The notes under the pieces: model-generated
The model's input: the letters and a program-made list of their open reading frames with translations, nothing else
What the model was told of the DNA's origin: nothing
Databases searched by the model: none
From: a virus
Virus record (IMG/VR): IMGVR_UViG_3300028837_000875
Coordinates: 24,572 to 88,571 of that record
Direction: 5' to 3' (one strand)
DNA: 64,000 bases
Translations under genes and position numbers: made by a program
In this document: positions 34,113-43,120 of the stretch, in pieces
Layout of the letters: every line of letters starts with the position of its first letter
Position numbering within the stretch: the first letter of the stretch is position 1

Positions 34113-34264
34113 CTCTATCAGAATCAGAGCCTCAAATAGGGCAAGAAGCGTCCTAGGACCCTGTCTGAGGCCATTGAATAGATTATCTTAGGTATGATAT
34201 AGCTGAGGCATATAGTTCTGAAGGACAGCGTATTATCAAAAGGCTCTGATAGAGGATTCAATCC
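34113..34264 (+). promoter_or_regulatory. Structured intergenic leader between thyX and kinase gene
   Basis: Contains the CCTAGG element (34149-34176). The segment just before the kinase start, AGGCTCTGATAGAGGA, can pair in two exclusive ways. CTCTATCAG (34113-34121) pairs with CTGATAGAG (34246-34254), hiding the AGAGGA ribosome site. ATCAGAGCCT (34123-34132) pairs with AGGCTCTGAT (34241-34250), leaving it free. That layout suggests translational control. No gene is seen. Confidence 0.5.
34149..34176 (+). repeat. CCTAGG intergenic element, copy 2
   Basis: CGTCCTAGGACC-CT-GTCTGAGGCCATTG. It shares the GTCCTAGGAC palindrome, the CCT-AGG block and CATTG with the copies at 15763 (reverse) and 52683. 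About 40 bases on, AGGTATGATA matches AGGTAAGATA at the same distance from copy 3. Confidence 0.7.
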
Positions 34265-34804
34265 ATGATAATTTCAGTAGAAGGACCTGACGGATGTGGA
34301 AAGACAAGCTTTGCAAAAGAGCTTGAAAAGAAAACAGGCTTGCCAATAATCGAGTACAACTTTCAGATTGTTGGAGGCAATAGAAAAGAAGAACTTGCAT
34401 ATATTCAAATGCTTTCGTTTGTTGCCATCTCTTTTCATTTTAATTTCATCCGTGATAGGCATCTAATGTCTAATATGGTTTATGCATCTATATTTTCTGA
34501 TGATTGTTATTGGCGTAAATATCTTGAGCTAATAGAAAGGACTCAAATACTCATTGCATATATTCACGTTCCAGCAGAAGAATTGATTAAGAGAATCAAG
34601 CAGCGTGAAGCAAGTGATGGAATTAAAGAGCCTGAAGATATACTTCTAAACTTGTTGGTGGCACATGAAAGTTTTGAAACTGCTTATTTTGAAATCAAGA
34701 AAAGATTTCCAGAGAAGATAATCAAACTTGATGGCTTGCTGACAATTGAGGATATGGTCAGTGATTATTTCAAGAAAAGACTCCAGCAAGAAAGGCAAAC
34801 ATGA
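34265..34804 (+). CDS. dNMP/thymidylate kinase-like P-loop kinase
   Basis: A 179-residue kinase with P-loop GPDGCGKT (about residues 7-14), a FNFIRDRHLMSNMVY segment like the DR(Y/W) region of thymidylate and deoxynucleoside kinases, and a lid-like RIKQREASDGI. It likely phosphorylates dTMP or another dNMP made by the adjacent ThyX. Start follows AGAGGATTCAATCC. Its stop overlaps the next ATG. Confidence 0.7.
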   Translation: MIISVEGPDGCGKTSFAKELEKKTGLPIIEYNFQIVGGNRKEELAYIQMLSFVAISFHFNFIRDRHLMSNMVYASIFSDDCYWRKYLELIERTQILIAYIHVPAEELIKRIKQREASDGIKEPEDILLNLLVAHESFETAYFEIKKRFPEKIIKLDGLLTIEDMVSDYFKKRLQQERQT

Positions 34805-35856
34805 AACCTTATACTGAAAAGAAATTCGAGAAAATCTTTCCTTGGTTTGAAGCAATCAATCTTGATTTGCTGAAGGCACCAGTTGCAGTAAGACTTTTGG
34901 TGACAGATAAGTGCGCTTGCAAATGTCACATGTGTACGCACTGGAAGATGAAAAAGTTTTACTCGCTCGATTATAAAACGTTCAGTTCAATTGTGCTTGC
35001 TTGTCAGAACAATGGAACTCAATCTATGTTTCTTTCAGGAGGAGATGTCTTTTCTTGGGAGTGCTGGGAAAGATTTTTGAAAGATGAAGAAATTACAATT
35101 GCTGCTCTGACTGTTACGCCATTGATAATTCCAAAAAGCTTTGACAAAGATTTGCTCAAGAGACTCAAATGGCTACGAGTTTCTTTTGATGCAATCAAGA
35201 GTGAAACGTTCAAAAAAATCAGAGGCGTAAACGCGTTGTCATCTGTAAAGCATGACTTGTCTTATATCCTCGCTAACAAATTGGTAGAGGATATCGGCAT
35301 GACAACTGTTTTGCAGAAGGATAATTTTTCAGAGATTATAGAGATGGGTGAATACTTCGTTAACTTGGGCATCAAGAGATGGATAGTTCAGCCAGTCAAT
35401 TATAATCCAAGGCTCAGCTTAACTCCTGAAGCAATACAAATGCTTGGCTATCAGTTGAGCAAGAAGTTTGGTGAAGCCATACCAACAAACAATTTCGATG
35501 TCCTTCAAAGCGATTTCAGTCTTTGGAATTCTACTCACAATCTGCCTTGCATAATTCCGCGCATGGAAGCATTCATTGATACAAGACTCAGGGTATGGCC
35601 TTGCTGCAATCTTGCTCAAGATGCGCACGGAGATGAAGAAAGAGCAGAGAGATTGAAAATGGGTACGTTTATACAAGGCGCAAGTGCCGGTGAATATTTC
35701 CTTGAGCTTTGGCGTGAACGTAGAAATCTGCTCGATAAATTTACTGACTTCAAAGACATTCATCCTTTATGCAAGCAGACATGTAAGTTCAAATACTTCT
35801 ACTATAATCTTGGCTTTGATTGGTGCAGAAAAAACAGAGAAGCTATTTATATTTGA
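34801..35856 (+). CDS. Radical SAM enzyme with SPASM-like C-terminus
   Basis: A 351-residue protein. The CxxxCxxC cluster motif is CACKCHMC (about residues 37-44), with the FLSGGDVF glycine-rich SAM-binding strand and 'LRVSFDAIKSETFKKIRG' typical of radical SAM barrels. The C-terminal cysteines (WPCCNLAQ… and HPLCKQTCKF) may hold an auxiliary cluster as in SPASM proteins. Substrate unknown. Its place between a nucleotide kinase and a UDG-like gene hints at base or nucleotide modification; that is inference. Confidence 0.8.
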   Translation: MKPYTEKKFEKIFPWFEAINLDLLKAPVAVRLLVTDKCACKCHMCTHWKMKKFYSLDYKTFSSIVLACQNNGTQSMFLSGGDVFSWECWERFLKDEEITIAALTVTPLIIPKSFDKDLLKRLKWLRVSFDAIKSETFKKIRGVNALSSVKHDLSYILANKLVEDIGMTTVLQKDNFSEIIEMGEYFVNLGIKRWIVQPVNYNPRLSLTPEAIQMLGYQLSKKFGEAIPTNNFDVLQSDFSLWNSTHNLPCIIPRMEAFIDTRLRVWPCCNLAQDAHGDEERAERLKMGTFIQGASAGEYFLELWRERRNLLDKFTDFKDIHPLCKQTCKFKYFYYNLGFDWCRKNREAIYI

Positions 35857-35867
35857 TAGGATGTAAT

Positions 35868-36482
35868 GTGCCTCAAATTTCAGAAAGAATGCTGATTAGG
35901 AAACACCGATTTCATTTGGAGCGTTCTATTCAAGAATGTTCAGAGTGCAGCATACATAGAAACGAAGAGAATATACAATCCAAATCTATGGGTAATGGCA
36001 ATTGCTATGACCCTGATATTTTTTTCATAGGCTTAGCTCCTTCTCAGAATAGACGGCCGCTCAAGCAAGATAAGCATGGCAACAAAATTCCTCTAAGAAC
36101 ATTTGAGTATTTAGTAGGTGGAAGATTTAGAAGATTGCTCAAGAGCTTAGGACTATATGAGAGAAGCTATCTAACAAATCTACTCAAGTGCAGCACTCCT
36201 GATAATAGAAAACCAAAACACACAGAAATAAAAAATTGCTCAGTATGGTTTCACAAGGAATTCAATATGCTATCTCCCAGAGCCATTGTCCCTTTGGGCA
36301 ATGTTGCAAGACGTGCTCTCGAAAGAACGATGCAAATGACAGATGACAACAGAGGATTTTTATTTGGCGTAGAGGTAATCGTCATCAATTGCTTTCATCC
36401 GAATTATTGTTATAGCTATGGTGGAATAACTGAGGAACGTTATGCCGAGCTATTATTAAAAGTAGAGAAAGAGTTAGAGTGA
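35868..36482 (+). CDS. Uracil-DNA glycosylase-like protein (family 4/5 type), copy 1
   Basis: A 204-residue protein starting GTG 35868 after GATAGGATG. A four-cysteine pattern fits a 4Fe-4S cluster (CSECSIH, LLKCST, KNCSVWF). FFIGLAPSQNR is in the place of the UDG 'GEAPG' water-activating motif and NCFHPNYCYSYGG in that of the HPSP/HPxY motif. The altered first motif may change substrate. Family members remove uracil or deaminated bases. A second such gene is at 48813. Its stop overlaps the polymerase GTG. Confidence 0.7.
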   Translation: MPQISERMLIRKHRFHLERSIQECSECSIHRNEENIQSKSMGNGNCYDPDIFFIGLAPSQNRRPLKQDKHGNKIPLRTFEYLVGGRFRRLLKSLGLYERSYLTNLLKCSTPDNRKPKHTEIKNCSVWFHKEFNMLSPRAIVPLGNVARRALERTMQMTDDNRGFLFGVEVIVINCFHPNYCYSYGGITEERYAELLLKVEKELE

Positions 36483-39400
36483 AAAGATTTCCTAAAAAGT
36501 TAGACATGACCATTCCGGAATATGAAGAGGATAAACATCTGTATACACCCATTCATGTTCATTCTTCGTATTCTCTTTTTGATTCAGTCAGCACAATCAT
36601 GGAGATTCCAGAAGTTGCCAAGAAGCTTGGAATGAAAGCTGTCTCTTTATCTGACCATGGAACAATGAGCGGTACGTTTTCTTTTGTCGAGCATTGCAAA
36701 AGTAGTGGAGTTAAACCAATTGTAGGCTGTGAGTTCTATGTCAATCCAAGAAGATTAAAAAAAGATAAAGATGCAAACAACCAACACTTGTGTTTGTTTG
36801 CAATGAACATGGAAGGATGGAAGAATCTACTCAAGATAACTTATGACGCAGTTACTAATGGATTCTACTTCAGGCCAAGAACAGATTTGGATTTTATAGC
36901 TGAGCATTCGGAAGGACTCATTTGCACTACTGCTTGCATGGCCTCGCCAATCATCAAGCCGTTTCTCGATGATAATAAAAAGCAAGCTCTAAACAACTTG
37001 AAAAAGTTGAAAGAAGTTTTTGGAGATAGGCTGTACATAGAATTTCAATTCAACGAATTGGATATTCAAAAAAAGATTGTAGACTGGCTTGAATTTATTA
37101 CCAAACGCTTTGGTCTCAAATCTTTGTATGGACTTGATTCTCATTACACGTATCCGAATGATGTGTATCTGCAAGATATTATAAAACTCAATAGAAGAAA
37201 GATGACTGTATATGATGCCAATTGGCAGGAGGCGATTTTTGATATACGTAGACTTTTTATTAAGCCGTTTCAAGTGGCTCTCGACGAACCTGAGGAACTG
37301 GGATTCAAAGTAACCAAACAACGAGTTCGGTCACTTTTAGAAACAACTAATGAGCTTGCAGGTAGAATTCATTTTGAGTTTGAATTAGGATTGCACGCAC
37401 CTGTTTATGAGCATCGTGGCAAAGCGGTAGACCAAGCCAAGTTTTTGAAGCTTCAAATTCAACGCGGCTTCTTGAAGAAAATCAAACAAGGTATGATTCC
37501 AAAAGGACAAGAGGAAGCTTATAGAAAAAGAACATGGTATGAATATGAGCAGATACTTAAATGCGGTTATCCAAATTATTTCTTAATGATTTGGGATATG
37601 GTTCGCGTTGCTGTAAGGCGTGGAATACAAAAGGGCATAGGCAGAGGCAGTGCTTCTGGTTCGCTTGTGTCTTTTGTTCTTGATATAAGCGGAGTGGACC
37701 CCATCAAACATGGCTTGCTCTTCGAGAGATTTCTTGACGTAGAAAGAAAAGACCCACCAGATATAGATTTAGACTGGGAATCAGAACGCAGAAATGAGAT
37801 TGAAGATTATCTTGTCGAGAAGTATGGAAAAGAAAAAGTAGCTCATGTTGCAACGTTCAGTTATTGGGGAACAAAGTCTGCTCTCAGTGAAGTATTCAAA
37901 ACGCTTGGAGAAGATGGAAGTCCTATCTTCGAGATGTCAAAATGGATTCGTTCTGATGAAAAAGACATTCGATATGCAAAGCATGTTGATGATGCTATTG
38001 AATGGCTGAGAAAATATTGTCCGAAAAATGAAGTGATAGATTTAGTTGATAGACAAATGGAACTGGGCGTACCGCTTGCAAAGCGGCTGGTTGATAATGT
38101 GCGTCATGTAGGTTTGCACGCCGGAGGAATTGTCGTCTCTCCTAAGCCGATATGGGAATACATTCCAGTGATTCAGCATAAAGGAAAAATTGTAACTGGT
38201 TTTCCTCAGAGTTCAGAAATACGAAGAGGAGAATGGGGAACGCTTGAGAAAATAGGATTGATAAAGATTGATAATCTTGGAGTCAATTCAGTCTCTACAA
38301 TTAAAGCAACACTTCTCTTGATAAAAGAGAGGCATGACTTAGATTTGTTTGAGCATATATGGAAAGTTGAGTTAGATGATTCTGAGGTATATCGTTTTTA
38401 TGCTGAGTGTTTTACGGAAGGTGTATTTCAAGTAGAGTCAGATAGCATAAACAATTTTATCAGAAGATTGAAGCCAAGCAATTTCAGTGACATCTGTGCT
38501 CTTATGGCTTTGTATAGACCAGGTAGTTTGCAATCAGGAGAATCAGAACGCTTTATAAAGCGCAAGGCTGGAAAAGAGAAGATTGAATATGTACATCCAA
38601 AGCTCAAGAAATATCTTGAGGATACGTATGGGTGTTTTGTTTATCAAGAGCAGCTAATGTTTATCATGCAAGAGCTGGCTGGCTTTGGAAAAGGAGAAGT
38701 TCTACGCAAGATGAAACTTCTCAAGCAAGCATATGATGTCAACAATGTAGATGTGCTTGCAATGGTAAAGCGATTGAGAGAGGAATTGATAAGGCTTTCT
38801 AACTTTACAGAAAAGCAAGCAGATGAATTAACTGAAATGATGCGCAAGTGTTATGCGTATATCTTCAACAAATCTCACGCGACTTCTTATGCGTTCTTCT
38901 CATACCAAATGATGTGGCTTAAAGTACATTATCCTATTGAGTTCTTTTGTGGATTGCTTTCTCGCACGGAGAATCAAATCACAGAATTGAAAGGTGGTGC
39001 AATCAAGTTAAAAATTAAGAAGTATATCTCCGCAGCAAAAAAGCTTGGCATCACAGTTCTTCCTCCAAAGTTTGGAGTATCTGGAAGTGAATTCAAAATT
39101 ATAGATGACAGCACAATTGTTGCTGGTACTCGCATCATAGTTGGCATCGGCAAATCAGCGGCAGAGCTTGACAAGACTGTGGATGATTCCTGCTTTGAGG
39201 ATTTTGTCTGCAATGAAAATATACAGTGGCAGAAACTCAACAAAAGTAAAGTTGAGAAGCTAATAAAAATTGGCTACTTTGATGATTCAGTAAAGACAAG
39301 AAAGAGCATCACCAAAAAACAATTAGTACATGCATGGAAGCTTTACAACGAGAGAAAGAAAAAGAAATGTGAAAGAGATACGATAGTAGAAGCAATCAAA

Positions 39401-39934
39401 GAATCAGTCAAGATAGTTGAAGGAGAATATAGCAAAGCAGAGTTGCTTGAGTTCCAGATTCAAATGTTCAGATTTTTCTTTACTGAACATCCGTTAGAAT
39501 CAAAAGACATAGTCAATCTCATTTGGAAATACAATAAGAAGCAATCTAAGAAAGCACTCAAGATACGCAAGGTCTCTGAGCTTAATTCATCTTCCGCTAA
39601 GCGTGGCACAATGATAGGTTATATCTCAAGCATAAGACGTACAGTGCCGAAGTGCGGCCCATCTAAGGGTGAGCAAATGGCAATTGTCACAATAGAAGAT
39701 AACAGAGATAAGGCAAGAGTTCTTATATGGCCTGAGTTCTATGAGATTCCAGAATATAAAAAGTTGCTGAAAGAGGGAAACGTTCTTGTGCTCAGATTGA
39801 AACGCAAGAAACAATCTGGTGAGGAAGATTCAAAAGTATATGAGCTTGCAGATATTAGCGGCAAAGCACAATTGGTGAGTGCGGTAGACTTGGGTAGAAG
39901 AATAAAGAGAAACACAAAAAGAAAGAAGGAATAA
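36479..39934 (+). CDS. DNA polymerase III alpha subunit (DnaE type)
   Basis: A 1151-residue C-family replicative polymerase. The N-terminal PHP domain keeps HxH (H26, H28; 'IHVHSSYSLFD') and SDHGTMSG at about 59, so it may keep its own proofreading-like nuclease activity. The palm has GRGSASGSLV and the catalytic PDIDLDWE (about 426-433). 'HAGGIVVS' and 'ALYRPGSLQSGE' are fingers motifs, and 'FNKSHATSYAFFSYQ' follows. The C-terminus holds an OB-type domain (GTMIGYISSIRR…). It lacks a DnaQ domain. Start GTG 36479 overlaps the UDG stop. Confidence 0.95.
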   Translation: MKRFPKKLDMTIPEYEEDKHLYTPIHVHSSYSLFDSVSTIMEIPEVAKKLGMKAVSLSDHGTMSGTFSFVEHCKSSGVKPIVGCEFYVNPRRLKKDKDANNQHLCLFAMNMEGWKNLLKITYDAVTNGFYFRPRTDLDFIAEHSEGLICTTACMASPIIKPFLDDNKKQALNNLKKLKEVFGDRLYIEFQFNELDIQKKIVDWLEFITKRFGLKSLYGLDSHYTYPNDVYLQDIIKLNRRKMTVYDANWQEAIFDIRRLFIKPFQVALDEPEELGFKVTKQRVRSLLETTNELAGRIHFEFELGLHAPVYEHRGKAVDQAKFLKLQIQRGFLKKIKQGMIPKGQEEAYRKRTWYEYEQILKCGYPNYFLMIWDMVRVAVRRGIQKGIGRGSASGSLVSFVLDISGVDPIKHGLLFERFLDVERKDPPDIDLDWESERRNEIEDYLVEKYGKEKVAHVATFSYWGTKSALSEVFKTLGEDGSPIFEMSKWIRSDEKDIRYAKHVDDAIEWLRKYCPKNEVIDLVDRQMELGVPLAKRLVDNVRHVGLHAGGIVVSPKPIWEYIPVIQHKGKIVTGFPQSSEIRRGEWGTLEKIGLIKIDNLGVNSVSTIKATLLLIKERHDLDLFEHIWKVELDDSEVYRFYAECFTEGVFQVESDSINNFIRRLKPSNFSDICALMALYRPGSLQSGESERFIKRKAGKEKIEYVHPKLKKYLEDTYGCFVYQEQLMFIMQELAGFGKGEVLRKMKLLKQAYDVNNVDVLAMVKRLREELIRLSNFTEKQADELTEMMRKCYAYIFNKSHATSYAFFSYQMMWLKVHYPIEFFCGLLSRTENQITELKGGAIKLKIKKYISAAKKLGITVLPPKFGVSGSEFKIIDDSTIVAGTRIIVGIGKSAAELDKTVDDSCFEDFVCNENIQWQKLNKSKVEKLIKIGYFDDSVKTRKSITKKQLVHAWKLYNERKKKKCERDTIVEAIKESVKIVEGEYSKAELLEFQIQMFRFFFTEHPLESKDIVNLIWKYNKKQSKKALKIRKVSELNSSSAKRGTMIGYISSIRRTVPKCGPSKGEQMAIVTIEDNRDKARVLIWPEFYEIPEYKKLLKEGNVLVLRLKRKKQSGEEDSKVYELADISGKAQLVSAVDLGRRIKRNTKRKKE

Positions 39935-40491
39935 TGAAGCGCAAAGTTCTTCGTAAACCAAGAGAGTGGAATACTGAGGGCTACAAAGTATTTATCAAAG
40001 ATACTGAAAGCCTGAAAATTCGTAAAGCGTATGATAGATTGAAGAATAAGTTATCATTGAAAACGCAGAGAATGAGTCACGAAAGTTTGATTCAAGCTCT
40101 TGATTCTGCATCTGACGATTATGTGCTTGCTTGCGATTTGTTTTTAATTGCAAAAGATGAAATGGATAAGTTTCAAATTCATTATGATATTGAAATGTCT
40201 AAATACACATCTGAAGCTCACACAGCACTTGAGAAGAAAAAGAAAGCAAAGACAATTACATCACAGATTACTGAATCACTTAAGAAATCATGGGTATATG
40301 AACATCACGAAGAGAAAGTAAAAGAACTGGAGGAGACTAAAAGACAATTAAAAATAGTGCGATTGAGAATGGAGATACTGAAAGATGCTTGGGAAAAGCG
40401 AATGTCAAGCTTGCAATCTCAAGCAAGAGCAATTGAAAGTCAACGTCAAATTCGTCTTGGTAGAGGAGGAAAAGATGGCTCCGAAGAGTAA
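39934..40491 (+). CDS. Coiled-coil protein after the polymerase
   Basis: A 185-residue helical protein beginning in a TAATG overlap with the polymerase stop. It starts MKRKVLRKPREW, an N-terminal version of the shared basic tag. About residues 25-175 are long charged helices with heptad spacing. No family recognised; translational coupling suggests a replisome or recombination accessory role. Confidence 0.55.
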   Translation: MKRKVLRKPREWNTEGYKVFIKDTESLKIRKAYDRLKNKLSLKTQRMSHESLIQALDSASDDYVLACDLFLIAKDEMDKFQIHYDIEMSKYTSEAHTALEKKKKAKTITSQITESLKKSWVYEHHEEKVKELEETKRQLKIVRLRMEILKDAWEKRMSSLQSQARAIESQRQIRLGRGGKDGSEE

Positions 40492-40657
40492 AGGAAAAGA
40501 GCCAGAAGTTCTAATGCAGAAATCGCAATCGTCCTGCACAATCAAGCGGGACTCAAAAGGTGTTACTTCATTTGAAATTAAAACTTATGCTGATACTATT
40601 GAAGAGGCGGTAACGAAAGCGGAAAAAGAATTCAAGAAGCTTGAGAAAAACCATTAG
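40475..40657 (+). CDS. Small unknown protein
   Basis: A 60-residue protein; ATG 40475 follows AGAGGAGGAAAAG and overlaps the upstream gene by 17 bases. The core SCTIKRDSKGVTSFEIKTYADTIEEA looks like a small beta-beta-alpha fold of the kind seen in short phage DNA-binding accessory proteins. Function unknown. Confidence 0.55.
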   Translation: MAPKSKGKEPEVLMQKSQSSCTIKRDSKGVTSFEIKTYADTIEEAVTKAEKEFKKLEKNH

Positions 40658-40671
40658 GAGGTAAGACGGCA

Positions 40672-41850
40672 ATGGCAGGACTTGGAAGTAAGAAATTCAT
40701 GGGCGAGACAAAAGGCGGCAGCGGAGATATTTTAAGTTGGAAAGATGACGGGAAGATAGTCGGATTCATTCATCTGAAAGGCTTCTTTCCGCGTAAGACT
40801 TATTGGCTTTCATTTATGAGAGAAAATGATGAAGAGGAAATGGAACTCGTACGCCAGCCGTTCGTTTGTCCTGGCATAGAAAACAGATGTCCAATCTGTG
40901 AGTTGCGAGAGCACTTGAAAGAAAATTCTGATATTGAAGATGACGAAACAATATATGAAGTTGGCAAGAAGAAAAAGAAAGTAGAGATACTGAAGGGTGA
41001 TGCCCTCGGCCTTAAAGATTATGACTGGCGGCAGTCTCTCATTCCGAATAAGGAATTTCTTTTCGGCTTCATTGATTCTGATAATGTCGAAGGTGGAGTA
41101 GGCATTATCATTGCTTCTGCTGGACTCGGACGTGCAGTATCAAATTGCATGGAGAGCAGAATGGATGACGTCGGCGACGAGGAAGGAGACCCGTTGCAAC
41201 ATCCATACGCTATCAAGCTTGTGTACAAAGAAAAAGAATCTCCAGCAAACAAGTACAAAGCGTATTTCAATGATGCTGAATTGACTGAAGAAATTAAAGA
41301 GCTTCTTGAAGGAGCAGGTCCTAAGCTTGACAATCTTGTAGCTGCAAATACTCCGCGTGAGATTTGGGACATCATTGAAGATGGACTTGATGTCAAGGGT
41401 TTTACTCCTTCGTTCCTGGAACATGAAGATGAAGAGGGCAGCAAGGAACAGAAGTCAAAGAGCAAGAAGAAAAAAGAAGATGACGAAGATGAGGAAGAAA
41501 AGTCATCTAAGAAAAAGAAAAAGTTCAAGACAAAAAAAGTGAAGGAGACGAAGGACGAGGACGAGGATGAAGAGAAATCTTCAAAGAAGAAAAAGAAGCT
41601 CAAGATAAAGAAAAAGAAAGAGGAGGAAGAGGACGAGGATATGGAGCCATGTCCCGCTTGCAACAAAGAGATTCCTCTTTCAAGCAAGAAGTGTAAGTAC
41701 TGCGGAGTTGAATTTGAATTGACAGAAGATGAAGATGGAGAATCGAGTGACAAAGACGATGACGATGAGAAAATGAAAAAGTGTGAGTACTGCGGAGAGA
41801 AAGTCAAAGCATCATCGAAGAGATGCGCCGAATGCGGAGAGAAGTTTTGA
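40672..41850 (+). CDS. Single-stranded DNA-binding-like protein with C-terminal zinc ribbons
   Basis: A 392-residue protein. The first 240 residues resemble large phage SSBs of the gp32 type: a beta-rich core with an internal zinc site (FVCPGIENRCPICEL) between strands. Next is a very acidic/lysine-rich linker (about 245-320). Two zinc ribbons follow (CPACNKEIPLSSKKCKYCG and CEYCGEKVKASSKRCAECG), ending at EKF. The acidic linker is the usual partner-binding tail of SSBs; the added ribbons are unusual. It sits directly before a RecA-like gene, as SSB and recombinase often do. Confidence 0.6.
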   Translation: MAGLGSKKFMGETKGGSGDILSWKDDGKIVGFIHLKGFFPRKTYWLSFMRENDEEEMELVRQPFVCPGIENRCPICELREHLKENSDIEDDETIYEVGKKKKKVEILKGDALGLKDYDWRQSLIPNKEFLFGFIDSDNVEGGVGIIIASAGLGRAVSNCMESRMDDVGDEEGDPLQHPYAIKLVYKEKESPANKYKAYFNDAELTEEIKELLEGAGPKLDNLVAANTPREIWDIIEDGLDVKGFTPSFLEHEDEEGSKEQKSKSKKKKEDDEDEEEKSSKKKKKFKTKKVKETKDEDEDEEKSSKKKKKLKIKKKKEEEEDEDMEPCPACNKEIPLSSKKCKYCGVEFELTEDEDGESSDKDDDDEKMKKCEYCGEKVKASSKRCAECGEKF

Positions 41851-41907
41851 GCAACAATAAGAAGAAAAAGAAGCTCAAGTTAAAGAGGAAAATCAAAGGG
41901 CAGGATA

Positions 41908-42843
41908 ATGTCAGCTTCACATATTGGTGGACTGCCAGGCGGCTGTATCGTTGAGTTTCACGGACCGAACATGGGAGGCAAGACTACACTTGGAGTTGCG
42001 TGCCTTGCTTCTGCTCAACGAAGCGGTCATGTTGTAGGCATCAAAGATTATGAAGGTTCATTCAAAGATAAGAAGTGGCCAAAAGCTCTCGGCTTAGATT
42101 TAAGCACTTGTCTTTATGATGCTCCACTTACGCTCGAAGAGGGTGCAGACAGTCTCAATGAAACAGTTATAAAATTCAAAAAGCGTGCATCTAAGGACAA
42201 ACGATATAAAGATAAGATGATGCTTTGGCTTATAGACTCTGCACCAGCAATGGTTCCGCTGTCTGAACTTGAAGAGAAAACTGGAAAGCGCAACTTTGGT
42301 TTACAAGCAAACCTTTTTTCAAGTTGGTTGAGGAAGCTCAACACTTTGATAAAGCGTACAAACATATCAATCATCTTTATCAATCAGGAACGTGTCAGGA
42401 TAGGAGCTAAGGCCTTCGAGAAGAAATGGAAAACTGCCTGCGGTGAAGCTCTAAAATATTATGCTCATTTTAGAGTCCGTGTTCTGCAAGCTTCAAAGTG
42501 GAAGATGGGCGACAGGATAATAGGCAAGGAACACAGATTTATTGTAGAGAAGAATAAAGTTTCTGCTCCAGATGAAATGGGTTATTTCTATACTTCAAAT
42601 GGAAATTATCCGGAGACATGCAAGCTTGGTTTTGGCATGTCAAAAACTTTATTAAAAGAAGCAACGGAGCAGGAAATAATTACCAAGCAAGGTAAAGTAA
42701 AATGGACCTGCGATTTTGATGAAGCTACTGAAGGCGGTTTAACCGAGAGCAAGATGCTTGATAAACTCAGCAACGATTGGAGATTTGAGCAATGGTTGTT
42801 ATCTGAGTTTGAGAGGAGAATGCAAAGTGACAGACAAGGTTAA
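41908..42843 (+). CDS. RecA/UvsX-like recombinase ATPase
   Basis: A 311-residue RecA-fold ATPase. Walker A is GPNMGGKTT (19-27), Walker B MMLWLIDSAPAM at about 105-115, and NISIIFINQERVRIG follows, as in RecA 'VIFINQLR'. The usual N-terminal region before the P-loop is missing: only 18 residues precede it. The -1 frame upstream (41847-41907) reads as a basic tail (KKKKKLKLKRKIKGQD) that could belong to it. It promotes strand exchange with the adjacent SSB and Rad50/Mre11 system. Start follows GGCAGGATA. Confidence 0.75.
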   Translation: MSASHIGGLPGGCIVEFHGPNMGGKTTLGVACLASAQRSGHVVGIKDYEGSFKDKKWPKALGLDLSTCLYDAPLTLEEGADSLNETVIKFKKRASKDKRYKDKMMLWLIDSAPAMVPLSELEEKTGKRNFGLQANLFSSWLRKLNTLIKRTNISIIFINQERVRIGAKAFEKKWKTACGEALKYYAHFRVRVLQASKWKMGDRIIGKEHRFIVEKNKVSAPDEMGYFYTSNGNYPETCKLGFGMSKTLLKEATEQEIITKQGKVKWTCDFDEATEGGLTESKMLDKLSNDWRFEQWLLSEFERRMQSDRQG

Positions 42844-43120
42844 ACCAGATAAAGCAAGAAAGTTAAACAATCAAACAATGTTCAATTTAGTCAGCAAGAG
42901 ATACGGACTTGGGAAAGTAGATTTTGCTAAGCTGGAGCCTGCTATACGCAAGCTTATAAATGAAGAAACTCCAATGAACATACCAGACAGTTTAAGTTTT
43001 CCGTTTGGTGTTATATTGCTAACTTTCTTAATTAGGGTGAAGGCTGTATTTATTGATGGCAAGGGCTATGTAGATTTGGAAAAGTTGCTCAAGATAAAAC
43101 AGAAACAGAAGGACAAATGA
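42827..43120 (+). CDS. Unknown small protein
   Basis: A 97-residue protein; GTG 42827 follows GAGGAGAATGCAAA and overlaps the RecA-like gene by 17 bases. Basic N-terminus, then a helical domain with a hydrophobic FGVILLTFLIRVKAVF segment. No family recognised; possibly a recombination mediator by position. Confidence 0.5.
   Translation: MTDKVKPDKARKLNNQTMFNLVSKRYGLGKVDFAKLEPAIRKLINEETPMNIPDSLSFPFGVILLTFLIRVKAVFIDGKGYVDLEKLLKIKQKQKDK

Noticed and set aside
41019-41807. Long minus-strand frame (262 residues, serine-rich)
   Set aside because: It mirrors the K/E-rich codons of the SSB-like gene; no start signal.
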